Below are positions 15,640 through 24,711 of a stretch of DNA of 64,000 nt, piece after piece. Made by a program: the position numbers and the translations under genes. The stretch's first letter is position 1. Each line of letters starts with the position of its first letter. Source of the stretch: Pedobacter terrae. GTDB lineage: Bacteria > Bacteroidota > Bacteroidia > Sphingobacteriales > Sphingobacteriaceae. The stretch covers positions 59,464 to 123,463 of the forward strand of contig NZ_FNCH01000007.1 in NCBI RefSeq assembly GCF_900100705.1. Direction: 5' to 3'. Below the pieces are notes generated by a model. It had not been told where the DNA came from. It searched no databases and saw only the letters and a list, made by a program, of their open reading frames with translations.

Positions 15640-16044
15640 ATGCAGGAAACACCTACTTTTAACCATCAGGCCGATATCGTAAATAGTGCCATTAGATTTA
15701 TGAACGCATGGTTTAAACAATCGAAGGCAATTACGAGTGAGCTGAACGATTTTTTTATTCTGCCTGGAAATAAAATTATCGGCAAAGACGTGATCATTGG
15801 GCGGTTGAAAGGTATATTCGGTAAATCTGATGAGTATGTGGGCGGCCGTTATGATATTATAGATGTTAATTTTGAATTATTTGATGATGGTAAGGGTATG
15901 GGCTTCGTAGAAGGCGTTGCCGGTTACCGGGATGTGATTCAAAAACAATCTAAAATTGTAAGCGGACCTTTTAAGCTGTATTTCGCGCTATATAATGGCA
16001 GTTGGAAAATTGTAAATATCGAATTTCCGGGGTTTAGTTATTAG
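15640..16044 (+). CDS. Hypothetical protein, possibly NTF2/SnoaL-like
   Basis: The 134-residue soluble protein has an N-terminal helical part (SAIRFMNAWFKQSKAITSEL) and a C-terminal beta-rich part ending YNGSWKIVNIEFPGFSY. That layout is typical of NTF2/SnoaL-like cone folds, whose last strand often reads WKI. I do not recognise a specific family. It is separated from the NAD operon by an inverted repeat, so it is probably unrelated to it. Confidence 0.6.
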   Translation: MQETPTFNHQADIVNSAIRFMNAWFKQSKAITSELNDFFILPGNKIIGKDVIIGRLKGIFGKSDEYVGGRYDIIDVNFELFDDGKGMGFVEGVAGYRDVIQKQSKIVSGPFKLYFALYNGSWKIVNIEFPGFSY

Positions 16045-16122
16045 GTTAAAAAGTTAAGAATATTTTATTCCACGAAACTTCATCTTAAGGGATAGTTAAT
16101 CCCATAAACGCTCGTAAGTGAC

Positions 16123-16220
16123 GTCATTTCGAGCGGAGTGCAACGCAGTCGAGAAATCTATCTCATTAGATCTATCCCCGCCTGTACGGGCAGGCATTTC
16201 GCGGTGTTCCAGTCGAGATG
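16123..16220. repeat. Interspersed repeat with GTCATTTCGAGCGG ... CAGTCGAGAAATCT
   Basis: This non-coding stretch contains GTCATTTCGAG, AACGCAGTCGAGAAATCTATCT and the palindrome GCCTGTACGGGCAGGC. A second copy of its first half is at 26221-26270, so it is a dispersed element. Confidence 0.7.
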
Positions 16221-16286
16221 ATACAACTTGATAATAAATGCAGAATATTATACCCAATTCCATAATTTTTCTATCTTTGGTTTTTA

Positions 16287-18326
16287 ATGAATTTCCTTTA
16301 TCCGGGCTTTCTTTTTGCACTAATATCGGTTGCCATTCCGGTTATCATTCATTTATTCAATTTCAGAAAATTTAAAAAGGTTTATTTCTCTAACGTTCAG
16401 CTCCTAAAGGAAGTAGAACAGCAAAATTCTTCAAAAGAAAAACTTAAAAACCTGCTTATTCTTGCATCGCGGATTTTGGCGATCATTTTTTTGGCGCTGG
16501 CATTTGCTCAGCCATACATTCCTGCACACAACCAAAAAACTACGGCTTTAAATAATATCGTCAGTATTTATATTGATAACTCTTACAGTATGGAGGCCGT
16601 TAATAAAGATGGCAGTCTGTTAGACGAGGCCAAACGTAAGGCAAAGGAACTGGTTAGAGGTTTCGGGATGACCGACCGTTTTCAGCTGTTGACGAACGAT
16701 TTTGAAGGGAAACAACAACGTTTATTAAATGAAGAAGGATTTTTAAAGGCACTGGATGATGTAAAAATCTCAGCAGCAAACCGAAATCTCCAACAGATCT
16801 TAAACAGGCAGGGAAATGTTTTATCTGGGGGCGAAAATAAATACAGCTTCCTCATCTCCGATTTTCAAAAAAATATTTCCTCCACCAAAAAACTCGAAAC
16901 CAAAGCCGATATTCAATATTCATTTTTGAAATTGAATGCCAATACCTTACCGAATGTTGCGGTAGACAGCGTTTGGACACTGTCACCAAATCATCAGCCT
17001 GGTGCGAATGAACGTTTAGTGGTACAGCTAAAAAATTATTCAGAAGAAGAAGCTATAAATATTCCCTTAAAACTAAGCATTAATAACCAGCAAAAAGGAT
17101 TGGGTTCCGTGTCCATTCCTGCAGGTAAAACAGTGAAAGATACCTTAAATTTCTCAGGACTTAATGCCGGATGGCAAAAAGGTTTGGTGAGCATTAAGGA
17201 TTTTCCGGTAACCTTTGATGATACCCTTTCGTTCAGTTTTAAAGTAGATAAAAATTTCCCGGTTTTAAGTATTAACGGACCAAATGCTGGTCATTACATT
17301 AAAGCCTTATTTGCGGCCGACGCATACTATCAATTAGCTGAAAATGCCGAAAGCAACGTCAACTACAATAATTTTAGTAATTATGGCTTAATTGTATTGA
17401 ATGGATTAAAAAATCCTTCAAGCGGATTGGCACAACAGCTAAAGACCTATCTAAACGCAGGTGGTACAGTAGTGCTTTTTCCCGATTTAGATGCCGATAT
17501 TCAGACTTATAATTCATTTTTGAGCGGATTATCGCTTCCTACTATCCAAGGTTTAAATACTACTCCAAATAAGGTTGACCATATTGACCTGCAAAACCCG
17601 ATTTTCAAAACTGTTTTTGAAGACATTCCCAAAAATCTGGATCTCCCAACTGTTTCTCGTTATTATTCTTTTGTGGAGAAAAATACATCGAACAAAGAAG
17701 ATATCATGTTGTTGCCGGGCAGAAAGGCTTTTTTCTCTAAATATGGGGTAGGAAACGGTCAGGTTTATTTATCAGCCACTGGCTTGAATGCTAATGATGG
17801 AAATCTGGCACGTCACCCGGTTTTTGTTCCTTTAGTTTATCGTTTAGCCCTAAGTGCGGGAAATGAAGTACCGCTATATTATCATATTGGCAACGATAAT
17901 ACATTAGCCAGTAAAAAAATCGCTATAGGTAAAAACCAGAGTTTAAAAATTACAGCTGATTATTTTGAAGCGATCCCTGAAATACGTCAGGCAGATGGCA
18001 AAACATTGATCTATATTGCCGATCAGATTAAAAATGCTGGCTTTTACAATTTAAAACTTGCAGATTCGCTGCTTGCGGTTTATAGCTTTAACAATGGACG
18101 TACCGAATCTGATTTACATTACTTAAGCAAATCAGAATTGGAACAATTAGCTGGTAAAAGTAATCTGAAAATATTTGATACCGATAAAGACGCCGTTAAA
18201 TTAATTGCCGGTAGCCATAAAATCGGACAAACTTTATGGAAACTTTGTCTAATTTTGTCGCTGATTTTTATTGCAGCAGAAATTTTGCTCATCCGATTTT
18301 TTAACAACACAAAAAAAACAATATGA
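16287..18326 (+). CDS. BatA/VWA-like membrane protein
   Basis: The 679-residue protein begins with the BatA N-terminal domain: two hydrophobic segments around MNFLYPGFLFALISVAIPV and LLILASRILAIIFLALAF, separated by the basic HLFNFRKFKKVYFSN stretch. A von Willebrand A-like region follows, with IYIDNSYSMEA as a MIDAS-like motif near residues 92-102. A glutamine amidotransferase-like segment lies near residues 365-400 (LIVLNGLKNP...GGTVVLFPD), and a C-terminal transmembrane helix is at about 655-672. Bacteroidota carry many such aerotolerance-operon relatives; exact function is unknown. Its stop overlaps the next start by 4 bp. Confidence 0.85.
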   Translation: MNFLYPGFLFALISVAIPVIIHLFNFRKFKKVYFSNVQLLKEVEQQNSSKEKLKNLLILASRILAIIFLALAFAQPYIPAHNQKTTALNNIVSIYIDNSYSMEAVNKDGSLLDEAKRKAKELVRGFGMTDRFQLLTNDFEGKQQRLLNEEGFLKALDDVKISAANRNLQQILNRQGNVLSGGENKYSFLISDFQKNISSTKKLETKADIQYSFLKLNANTLPNVAVDSVWTLSPNHQPGANERLVVQLKNYSEEEAINIPLKLSINNQQKGLGSVSIPAGKTVKDTLNFSGLNAGWQKGLVSIKDFPVTFDDTLSFSFKVDKNFPVLSINGPNAGHYIKALFAADAYYQLAENAESNVNYNNFSNYGLIVLNGLKNPSSGLAQQLKTYLNAGGTVVLFPDLDADIQTYNSFLSGLSLPTIQGLNTTPNKVDHIDLQNPIFKTVFEDIPKNLDLPTVSRYYSFVEKNTSNKEDIMLLPGRKAFFSKYGVGNGQVYLSATGLNANDGNLARHPVFVPLVYRLALSAGNEVPLYYHIGNDNTLASKKIAIGKNQSLKITADYFEAIPEIRQADGKTLIYIADQIKNAGFYNLKLADSLLAVYSFNNGRTESDLHYLSKSELEQLAGKSNLKIFDTDKDAVKLIAGSHKIGQTLWKLCLILSLIFIAAEILLIRFFNNTKKTI

Positions 18327-19579
18327 ATCTCCTGGTTAAAAATGTGACCATTGCCGATCCGCAAAGTAAATTTAACAGTCAACAATGCGATGTCAGGGTA
18401 GAAAATGGTAAAATTAAAAACATAGGTAAATTAACTGCCAATAAAGATGAAACCGTTTTTGATGGTCAGGATGCTTTTTTAACACCTGGGTTTTTCGATT
18501 TAAACTGTGTAGCAGGCGATCCGGGTTTTGAGACGAAGGAAGATATAGAAACGTTAACTCAAACCGCAAAAGCCGGCGGTTTTACAGGTTTGGCCTTATT
18601 ACCGCAAACCAGTCCGGTGGTGCAGTCGAAATCTCAGGTAGAATATATCGTAAACAAAGCCAAAAACAATCTGGTTGATGTTTTTCCGGTTGGAGCCATT
18701 AGTCAGAACCGGGAGGCAAAAGAACTGGCTGAACTTTTCGATATGCAGCAAGCAGGTGCCGTGGCCTTTTCTGATGGCGATAAAGCCTTGCAGGACGATG
18801 GTTTTATGAGCAGGGCCTTACAATATGCTAAAGTATTTGATGCCTTGTTAATGGTTTATCCCGAAAATAAATCAATCGCAGGTAAATCGCAGATTAACGA
18901 AAGTAAAAATTCAGTGCTTCTGGGGATGAAAGGTTTGCCGGCATTAGCCGAAGAAATGCACATCGCACGCGATATTTTCCTGGCTTCCTATAACGAAACC
19001 AAAATCCACATCAGCAATATTTCAACTGCAGGTGCTGTGGCTTTAATCCGTAAGGCAAAGAAAGATGGTGTACAGGTTTCATGCGATGTAACCGCGCATC
19101 ACCTGGTGTTTACAGAAGAACTTTTAAGCGATTTTGACAGCAATTATAAGGTTAAACCGCCATTGCGTGGAAAAGCAGATGTAAAAGCATTAATTGCCGG
19201 TTTAAAAGATGGAACTATTGATGCCATTACTTCTCAGCACCGTCCAGAGGAGATAGAATTTAAAAATGTAGAGTTCGAAATTGCCCATTATGGCATTATT
19301 GCTTTGCAAACCGTATTGCCATTGTTGTTAAAAGCCGGATTGGATATTGCCTTAATTGCAGAGAAATTATCCATTAATCCACGTAAATTGTTAAATTTAA
19401 CCGTTCCGGTAATCGAAGAGGGGGCAGAGGCTAATTTCACGGTAGTAAATACAAGCGAAAAATGGTTGTATAATTCAGCCAGCAACTATTCTAAATCGGC
19501 AAATAATCCGTTATTGGGTACGAAACTTACCGGTAAGGTAAAATTGGTTTGTAATAATAATCAGTATTCGGAAAGTTAA
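18323..19579 (+). CDS. Dihydroorotase homologue lacking metal ligands (PyrC'-like)
   Basis: The 418-residue amidohydrolase-fold protein follows the dihydroorotase pattern throughout. The expected DxHxH metal motif (DLHVHLREPG in active enzymes) reads DLNCVAGDPG. The usual HCED site reads VYPEN. The HICHVST site keeps one His (IHISNIST). The catalytic Asp site reads TSQHRPE where active enzymes have TSDHAPH. TAHHL is kept. It is therefore unlikely to hydrolyse dihydroorotate. Inactive PyrC' proteins act as structural partners of aspartate transcarbamoylase in some bacteria, which is a possible role here. It overlaps the BatA-like gene by 4 bp. Confidence 0.88.
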   Translation: MNLLVKNVTIADPQSKFNSQQCDVRVENGKIKNIGKLTANKDETVFDGQDAFLTPGFFDLNCVAGDPGFETKEDIETLTQTAKAGGFTGLALLPQTSPVVQSKSQVEYIVNKAKNNLVDVFPVGAISQNREAKELAELFDMQQAGAVAFSDGDKALQDDGFMSRALQYAKVFDALLMVYPENKSIAGKSQINESKNSVLLGMKGLPALAEEMHIARDIFLASYNETKIHISNISTAGAVALIRKAKKDGVQVSCDVTAHHLVFTEELLSDFDSNYKVKPPLRGKADVKALIAGLKDGTIDAITSQHRPEEIEFKNVEFEIAHYGIIALQTVLPLLLKAGLDIALIAEKLSINPRKLLNLTVPVIEEGAEANFTVVNTSEKWLYNSASNYSKSANNPLLGTKLTGKVKLVCNNNQYSES

Positions 19580-19622
19580 CTGAAAAGAGCTTAACTGCTA
19601 TTGTATATAGATGCTGAAATAA

Positions 19623-19640
19623 ATCCGATAGCTATCGGAT
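19623..19640. repeat. 18-bp palindrome, sister of 12109-12126
   Basis: ATCCGATA-GC-TATCGGAT is a perfect palindrome in the spacer after the dihydroorotase homologue and differs from the copy at 12109 only at the centre. Confidence 0.65.
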
Positions 19641-19697
19641 CAGCATGACGGATTGATTTAATGATCTTAAAATCCCATAATCTTAAAAATCTTAATC

Positions 19698-20366
19698 ATG
19701 GATAATAGAGTAAAACAAGCGCTAAGCGCTTCAATTAATAAATATGCTGAGGTTTCTGCCATCAATGTGGAAGGTTTTGAAACAGAATTACTGGCTGCTT
19801 TTGAGCTTGATGTTAACTTTTTAGATAAGGCTACTGCTTTTGATGCGGTTTTCGATTCTCATCCGAAATTTGAAGAGTTACGCGAAGTATTTTTCGATTT
19901 ACTGATGGTGAATTTCTTCAGTAGCGATGTACAGAAACTGGAAGATGACTATCTGGAGAGCGATGAATGGGCAAATATTGAAGAAGAAACTATCGATAGG
20001 GGAACCGAACTTTTAAATCTTTTGCTTTATATTAAAGAGTGCAAGGATGAAGATTTAGATCCTGAACTGGGCGATTTCTTAAAAGAATTTTTGTTGGTAG
20101 AAGACGATGAGTTTCAGGATGAATTTGAAATTTACGAAGAACTGATCAGCAACCAGCAACTGGCCGAAAGTAGTGTGGAAGAGATTTGTAAAGCGGCTGA
20201 AAAATTAAATATCAGCGAAGAAATGCAGGAATTGTTTGTGCCTTTTATGGCTTTCTTCCTGGATGTAGAAGGTAGTAAGGAAACTGAAAAAGAATTAATT
20301 CAGTTTAGCCGTAACAAAGCTTTCGATGCTGCATCTTATACATTGATCACAACAATCAATAACTAA
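19698..20366 (+). CDS. Hypothetical acidic protein
   Basis: The 222-residue protein is soluble, strongly acidic (many DE-rich stretches such as LEDDYLESDEW and EFLLVEDDEFQDEFE) and predicted to be helical. It has no signal peptide. I recognise no family. It lies 13 bp before a DUF4199 membrane protein gene, so the two are probably cotranscribed. Confidence 0.75.
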   Translation: MDNRVKQALSASINKYAEVSAINVEGFETELLAAFELDVNFLDKATAFDAVFDSHPKFEELREVFFDLLMVNFFSSDVQKLEDDYLESDEWANIEEETIDRGTELLNLLLYIKECKDEDLDPELGDFLKEFLLVEDDEFQDEFEIYEELISNQQLAESSVEEICKAAEKLNISEEMQELFVPFMAFFLDVEGSKETEKELIQFSRNKAFDAASYTLITTINN

Positions 20367-20379
20367 AAAAACAAAAAAA

Positions 20380-20949
20380 ATGGACAAGAGTGCTCTTATT
20401 ACCAAACTTGCTTTGAAAAATGGATTGATGCTGGCTGCGGTTTCAATCATTTTATCTTTAACCTTACATTTTATCGATCCCGTATTAATTTACACCAGTT
20501 TTGTGGCGCAAATATTAATATTTGTTTTGTTTATTGCCTTGTTGGTTGTAGTAGGAATTAACATTCGTAAAGAAATTGGTGGTTTTTGGACATTTGGTGA
20601 AGCTTTCAAAGCTTTTTTAATCGTTTCATTAATTTTGGCATTAACGGCTACACTTTACAACGTAGTATTAATGAAATTTATTGATCCTGATCTTCCGGCG
20701 AAGGCTGCAGATGCTATTGAAACTGCACAAAGAGCAATGATGGAGAAATTTGGAATGGCCAGCGAACAAATTGATGAAGCGATGGCTAAAGCAGGTAATA
20801 TGCAGGAAAAACTTGAGCCGACTTTTAAAAATATATTTACCAGTTTTGGTGTTTCACTTGCGTTGTATGGCGTACTTTCGCTAATACTGGCTGCTATTTT
20901 AAAAAGAAAATCACCAGTTACATTAAACTCGTTTCCAAAAGAAGACTAA
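20380..20949 (+). CDS. DUF4199 family membrane protein
   Basis: The 189-residue protein has four hydrophobic segments (about residues 13-33, 37-60, 74-98 and 148-170) with the FWTFGEAFKAFL motif between the second and third and a charged helical loop at 105-140. This matches DUF4199 proteins, which in Bacteroidota often sit beside a glycosyltransferase, as here. Function is unknown. A hairpin with a T-rich tail follows. Confidence 0.8.
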   Translation: MDKSALITKLALKNGLMLAAVSIILSLTLHFIDPVLIYTSFVAQILIFVLFIALLVVVGINIRKEIGGFWTFGEAFKAFLIVSLILALTATLYNVVLMKFIDPDLPAKAADAIETAQRAMMEKFGMASEQIDEAMAKAGNMQEKLEPTFKNIFTSFGVSLALYGVLSLILAAILKRKSPVTLNSFPKED

Positions 20950-20968
20950 TTTCTTCTGTAAAATTTTT

Positions 20969-21018
20969 AACGTGCAGGTTTTATCATTTAATTTGATGAA
21001 ATTTGCACGTTTTAATTT
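20969..21018 (+). terminator. Probable terminator after the DUF4199 gene
   Basis: AACGTGCA (20969-20976) pairs with TGCACGTT (21004-21011), with an inner pairing ATCA...TGAT, and TTTAATTTT follows. Confidence 0.65.
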
Positions 21019-21076
21019 TGTAAAGGATTTGGTTGGGAAAATCTCAAATCTCAAATCTCAAGTCTCAAATCACTAA

Positions 21077-22027
21077 ATGGATATATCAGTTGTAGTACCC
21101 TTATTTAATGAAGATGAATCCCTGCCGGAATTAACGGCCTGGATTGATAAAGTGATGAACGAAAATAATTTCAGCTATGAGATTATTTTGGTTGATGATG
21201 GTAGCACCGATAGATCCTGGGCGGTAATTGAAGAATTAAGGCTTCAAAACTCTGCTATAAAAGGCATCAAATTTAGGCGTAACTACGGCAAATCAGCAGC
21301 TTTGAACGTGGGTTTCGAGGCTACGCAGGGCAATGTGGTCATTACCATGGATGCCGATCTTCAGGATAGCCCTGATGAAATTCCGGAATTATACCGCCGC
21401 ATTAAAGAAGAAAAGTTAGACCTCATTTCGGGCTGGAAGAAAAAACGTTACGATCCGATTACCAAAACCATACCGACTAAACTCTTCAACGCTGCTACAC
21501 GTAAAATGAGTGGTATCGAACTGAACGATTTTAACTGTGGTTTAAAGGCTTACCGGAGCGATGTAATTAAAACCATAGAGGTATATGGCGAAATGCACCG
21601 CTACATCCCGGTAATTGCCAAATGGGCCGGATTTAGCAAAATAGCCGAGCAGGTGGTTGAGCACCGTGCACGTAAATATGGCACAACCAAATTTGGTTTC
21701 AGCAGGTTTATCAATGGCTTTTTAGATTTACTCTCGATTTTCTTTGTGGGTAAATTTGGTAAACGCCCGATGCACTTTTTTGGCTCGCTGGGTGTTTTAA
21801 GTTTTCTTATTGGTACTTTTATGGCGCTATGGATGATCGGTGAAAAACTCTATCACCTTGCTGCTCACGTTCCTTACAAGAGAGAAATTACTGACCAACC
21901 GTTATTTTATATTGCATTGGTTGCTATTATAGTAGGCTCTCAAATGTTCTTAACAGGTTTTGTCGCCGAATTGGTAACCCGCAATGCGCCAGAAAGAAAT
22001 CAATATTTGATAGAAAAGAAGGTATAA
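21077..22027 (+). CDS. Family 2 glycosyltransferase (DPM1/GtrB-like)
   Basis: The 316-residue protein has a GT-A domain with VVPLFNEDESLP, ILVDDGSTD, and the metal-binding MDADLQDSP. Two transmembrane helices follow near residues 230-255 and 275-300. This is the arrangement of polyprenyl-phosphate glycosyltransferases such as GtrB and DPM1, which load a sugar onto a lipid carrier at the inner membrane. The sugar cannot be told from the sequence. A tandem CTCAAAT tract lies just upstream. Confidence 0.9.
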   Translation: MDISVVVPLFNEDESLPELTAWIDKVMNENNFSYEIILVDDGSTDRSWAVIEELRLQNSAIKGIKFRRNYGKSAALNVGFEATQGNVVITMDADLQDSPDEIPELYRRIKEEKLDLISGWKKKRYDPITKTIPTKLFNAATRKMSGIELNDFNCGLKAYRSDVIKTIEVYGEMHRYIPVIAKWAGFSKIAEQVVEHRARKYGTTKFGFSRFINGFLDLLSIFFVGKFGKRPMHFFGSLGVLSFLIGTFMALWMIGEKLYHLAAHVPYKREITDQPLFYIALVAIIVGSQMFLTGFVAELVTRNAPERNQYLIEKKV

Positions 22028-22108
22028 GGCGAAAGATCTAAGGCGTAAGGTTTTATTATACGCCCTAAACCCTAAACCGTTAAACCCTCAACCTTCAACC
22101 TCCAAAGC

Positions 22109-23071
22109 ATGTTTTTCTCCATCATTATTCCCCTTTACAATCGTCCACAGGAAATTGACGAACTGTTAAACACCTTAACCAAACAGACTTATTTACAGTT
22201 TGAAGTGTTGGTGATTGAAGATGGTTCGAAAAACGATGCAAAGGCAATTGTGGCTTCTTATGCAGATAAACTGGATGTTAAATATTATTTCAAGGAAAAT
22301 GCCGGACAAGGTTTCGCCCGTAACTTTGGTTTTGAAAGGGCCAAAGGTGATTATTTCGTTATCTTTGATTCAGACATTCTCGTTCCGGCTAATTACTTAG
22401 AGATTGTTAAAAACTATCTGTATGAGCACCATTTAGATGCTTATGGTGGTCCAGATGCGGCACATGATAGTTTTACGCCTGTGCAAAAAGCAATCAGCTA
22501 TGCCATGACTTCACCTTTCACCACCGGCGGCATCCGTGGAAACAAACAACATGTGGGGCAGTTCCATCCGCGCAGCTTTAACATGGGCGTTTCACGCCAG
22601 GCCTGGGAAAAGGTTGGTGGCTTTATTTTAACCCGTTTGGGCGAAGATATTGAATACAGCATCCGCATCCATGAAAATGGTTTTAAAATCGGGCTAATTC
22701 CAGATGCAAAGGTTTACCATAAACGTAGAACGAGTTTCAGCCAGTTTTATAAACAACTGCACTTTTTTGGCAGGGCCAGAATCAATATTTATAAACACTT
22801 TCCTAAAGAATTAAAACCTGTCCACTTTTTTCCTGCCTTGTTTACTTTGGGTTTTGGTTTCACTATTTTATGTAACTTTATCTATCCTCCATTGGCATAT
22901 GTTTGTAACTTCTTCTTATTGATTTACTTTATGTTGATATTTTTTCATTCATGGTCTGTAAATAAATCGTTAAAAGTTGCATTTTTGAGCATTATATCTT
23001 CGTTTATCCAATTAACTGCTTATGGTTTAGGATTTATACAGGATTTATTTAAACGTGTGGTATTCAAATAA
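22109..23071 (+). CDS. Family 2 glycosyltransferase
   Basis: The 320-residue protein has IIIPLYNRPQEID, IEDGSK, and the DxD motif in FDSDILVP. The acceptor-side motif is LGEDIEYSIRIHENGFK, followed by two C-terminal transmembrane helices (about residues 250-270 and 290-308). It resembles membrane-anchored GT2 enzymes that work on cell-surface glycans. It follows another GT2 gene after an 81-bp spacer with CCCTAAACC-like simple repeats and precedes a membrane protein gene by 2 bp. Confidence 0.88.
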   Translation: MFFSIIIPLYNRPQEIDELLNTLTKQTYLQFEVLVIEDGSKNDAKAIVASYADKLDVKYYFKENAGQGFARNFGFERAKGDYFVIFDSDILVPANYLEIVKNYLYEHHLDAYGGPDAAHDSFTPVQKAISYAMTSPFTTGGIRGNKQHVGQFHPRSFNMGVSRQAWEKVGGFILTRLGEDIEYSIRIHENGFKIGLIPDAKVYHKRRTSFSQFYKQLHFFGRARINIYKHFPKELKPVHFFPALFTLGFGFTILCNFIYPPLAYVCNFFLLIYFMLIFFHSWSVNKSLKVAFLSIISSFIQLTAYGLGFIQDLFKRVVFK

Positions 23072-23073
23072 CA

Positions 23074-23862
23074 ATGATCAATTATTTAAAAGAAAGTACT
23101 TTTGCCGTTAACGATGTCATACAAAAAGCATGGGGCATTACCAGAAAACACTATTTCTCGATTGCTACATTATGTTTTCTGATGTTTATCACTGCTAGCG
23201 CATCAAGTTTGATGGCCTTCTTTATTAAGGATGTGAGCAAGGCTTTAAGCGTGATCATGGTGATTATTTTCGTGTTGCTTTATTTCACCATAAATCTTTC
23301 GCTGTTTAAGTATATCTTCCATTTAATGGACGATGAAGAAAATGATGTCAAGATTGTTGATACACTTCCAACCAGACAACAGATTATCAGGTTTCTGGTT
23401 GCTACCCTTTATTTTGTAGGTTGTATTTTAGGTGTTTATCTGGTCGTAATTTTGGTTGCTTTTCCTTTTATTTACACCGGAATTAATTTATCGATTGTTA
23501 AAAATGTCGCCATTTCTGTGGGCATTATTGCCATTTTTATCACCTGGTTAAGGATTTCATTTTTTCCATTTTTTATTATCGATAAAGGTGCTACGCCATT
23601 TGATTCGATTAAATTGAGTTTGGCCACTACCAAAGGAAACTTCACTAAGATATTACTGTTATTGGTTGTTTTAGGTGGAGGATATCTAATTTACCTATTA
23701 TTAAACTATTTGCAATGGCCTTTAATTGCCTTTATTGTGAATATTTTAAGTTCATTTATTATTGTTCCACTTTCTAGTGTGGCTTTAACGGTTGCATATC
23801 GCAAAATCTCAAGCGAATATAAAGGCGATCAGCATCCTGATATTTTACATAATATAGTTTAA
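23074..23862 (+). CDS. Multi-spanning membrane protein, unknown
   Basis: The 262-residue protein has about six hydrophobic segments and a short cytosolic loop with MDDEENDVKIVDTLPTRQQI. The layout resembles DUF975/DUF4013-like membrane proteins, but I cannot assign a family firmly. The 2-bp gap to the upstream glycosyltransferase suggests cotranscription and perhaps a shared envelope role. Confidence 0.75.
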   Translation: MINYLKESTFAVNDVIQKAWGITRKHYFSIATLCFLMFITASASSLMAFFIKDVSKALSVIMVIIFVLLYFTINLSLFKYIFHLMDDEENDVKIVDTLPTRQQIIRFLVATLYFVGCILGVYLVVILVAFPFIYTGINLSIVKNVAISVGIIAIFITWLRISFFPFFIIDKGATPFDSIKLSLATTKGNFTKILLLLVVLGGGYLIYLLLNYLQWPLIAFIVNILSSFIIVPLSSVALTVAYRKISSEYKGDQHPDILHNIV

Positions 23863-23872
23863 ACTGAGAGAT

Positions 23873-24100
23873 ATGCTAATAGATAAAATACTAAGTAATC
23901 TAAACAATTTTGCCGATTTAGGTAGGCAAAAAGCATTTGAGCTTGGTAATCCATATTATTATCAAGCGGCGAATGACAGTGAATACTGGAGAAAGGAAAT
24001 GCCTACAGGAGAAACTTTTTTAGTGCTTTTCGAAGTTAAATACGATCAGGATGGGCATCCAATAAAAATCGTAGATACTTTTCAGGAAAGGATTTCTTAA
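23873..24100 (+). CDS. Small hypothetical protein, possible partner of the zeta-like kinase
   Basis: The 75-residue protein has a helical N-terminus (LIDKILSNLNNFADLGRQKAFELG) and a beta-rich C-terminus (FLVLFEVKYDQDGHPIKIVD). It ends 2 bp before a zeta-toxin-like P-loop gene. The size and tight spacing suggest an antitoxin-toxin arrangement, but I recognise no antitoxin family. Confidence 0.65.
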   Translation: MLIDKILSNLNNFADLGRQKAFELGNPYYYQAANDSEYWRKEMPTGETFLVLFEVKYDQDGHPIKIVDTFQERIS

Positions 24101-24102
24101 AT

Positions 24103-24705
24103 ATGCCCCAACCTGAATTTTTTGTAATTACCGGTCCGAATGCAGCTGGAAAATCTAGTTTCATAAGATCTAGGTTGAATGATTTCGCAGGATTTGAGGT
24201 AATTATGACCGATGTCTATAAAGATAGAACTAAAAGTGTATTCGATCAGGCAATCATTGAACGTAAAAATATCGTATTCGAAACTGTTTTTAATAATTCT
24301 TCATTCAAAACTTTTATAGAGATAGCAAAAAAGGCCGGTTACAAAACAAACTTAATTGTATTGTTTTTAGATAGTCCAAAGCAGTCTCCTAATAGGGTTG
24401 TCACCAGATTCTTAGAACAAGACGGATTAGAAATTTCAAAGGTCAATGTTGAAATCAATTTTAATGAGAACTTTAAAAATGTAGCTTTTTATCATTTTTA
24501 TTTTGATAGAGTTGATTTTATATATACCGGGATTAAAGGCGAAAATCAAAATGTGATGACACTGGTAGGCTTAGATGTTCAATCTTACCAATCCAATTTC
24601 TATAGATTTATCGAAGCATTTGCTAAATTTTCATTTAAAAATGATAAATTAAGTGAAGAAGCATATCAGATTATTATTAAAAACGACAACTTTAAGATTA
24701 AGTAA
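24103..24705 (+). CDS. Zeta-toxin-like P-loop kinase
   Basis: The 200-residue protein starts PEFFVITGPNAAGKSSFIR, a clear Walker A motif near residues 12-19. It has IVFETVFNN and a VLFLDSP strand typical of zeta-toxin/COG4185 proteins. Zeta toxins phosphorylate UDP-activated sugars and block cell-wall synthesis; other members of COG4185 have no known target. The preceding small gene could be its antitoxin. Confidence 0.78.
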   Translation: MPQPEFFVITGPNAAGKSSFIRSRLNDFAGFEVIMTDVYKDRTKSVFDQAIIERKNIVFETVFNNSSFKTFIEIAKKAGYKTNLIVLFLDSPKQSPNRVVTRFLEQDGLEISKVNVEINFNENFKNVAFYHFYFDRVDFIYTGIKGENQNVMTLVGLDVQSYQSNFYRFIEAFAKFSFKNDKLSEEAYQIIIKNDNFKIK

Positions 24706-24711
24706 ATAAAA

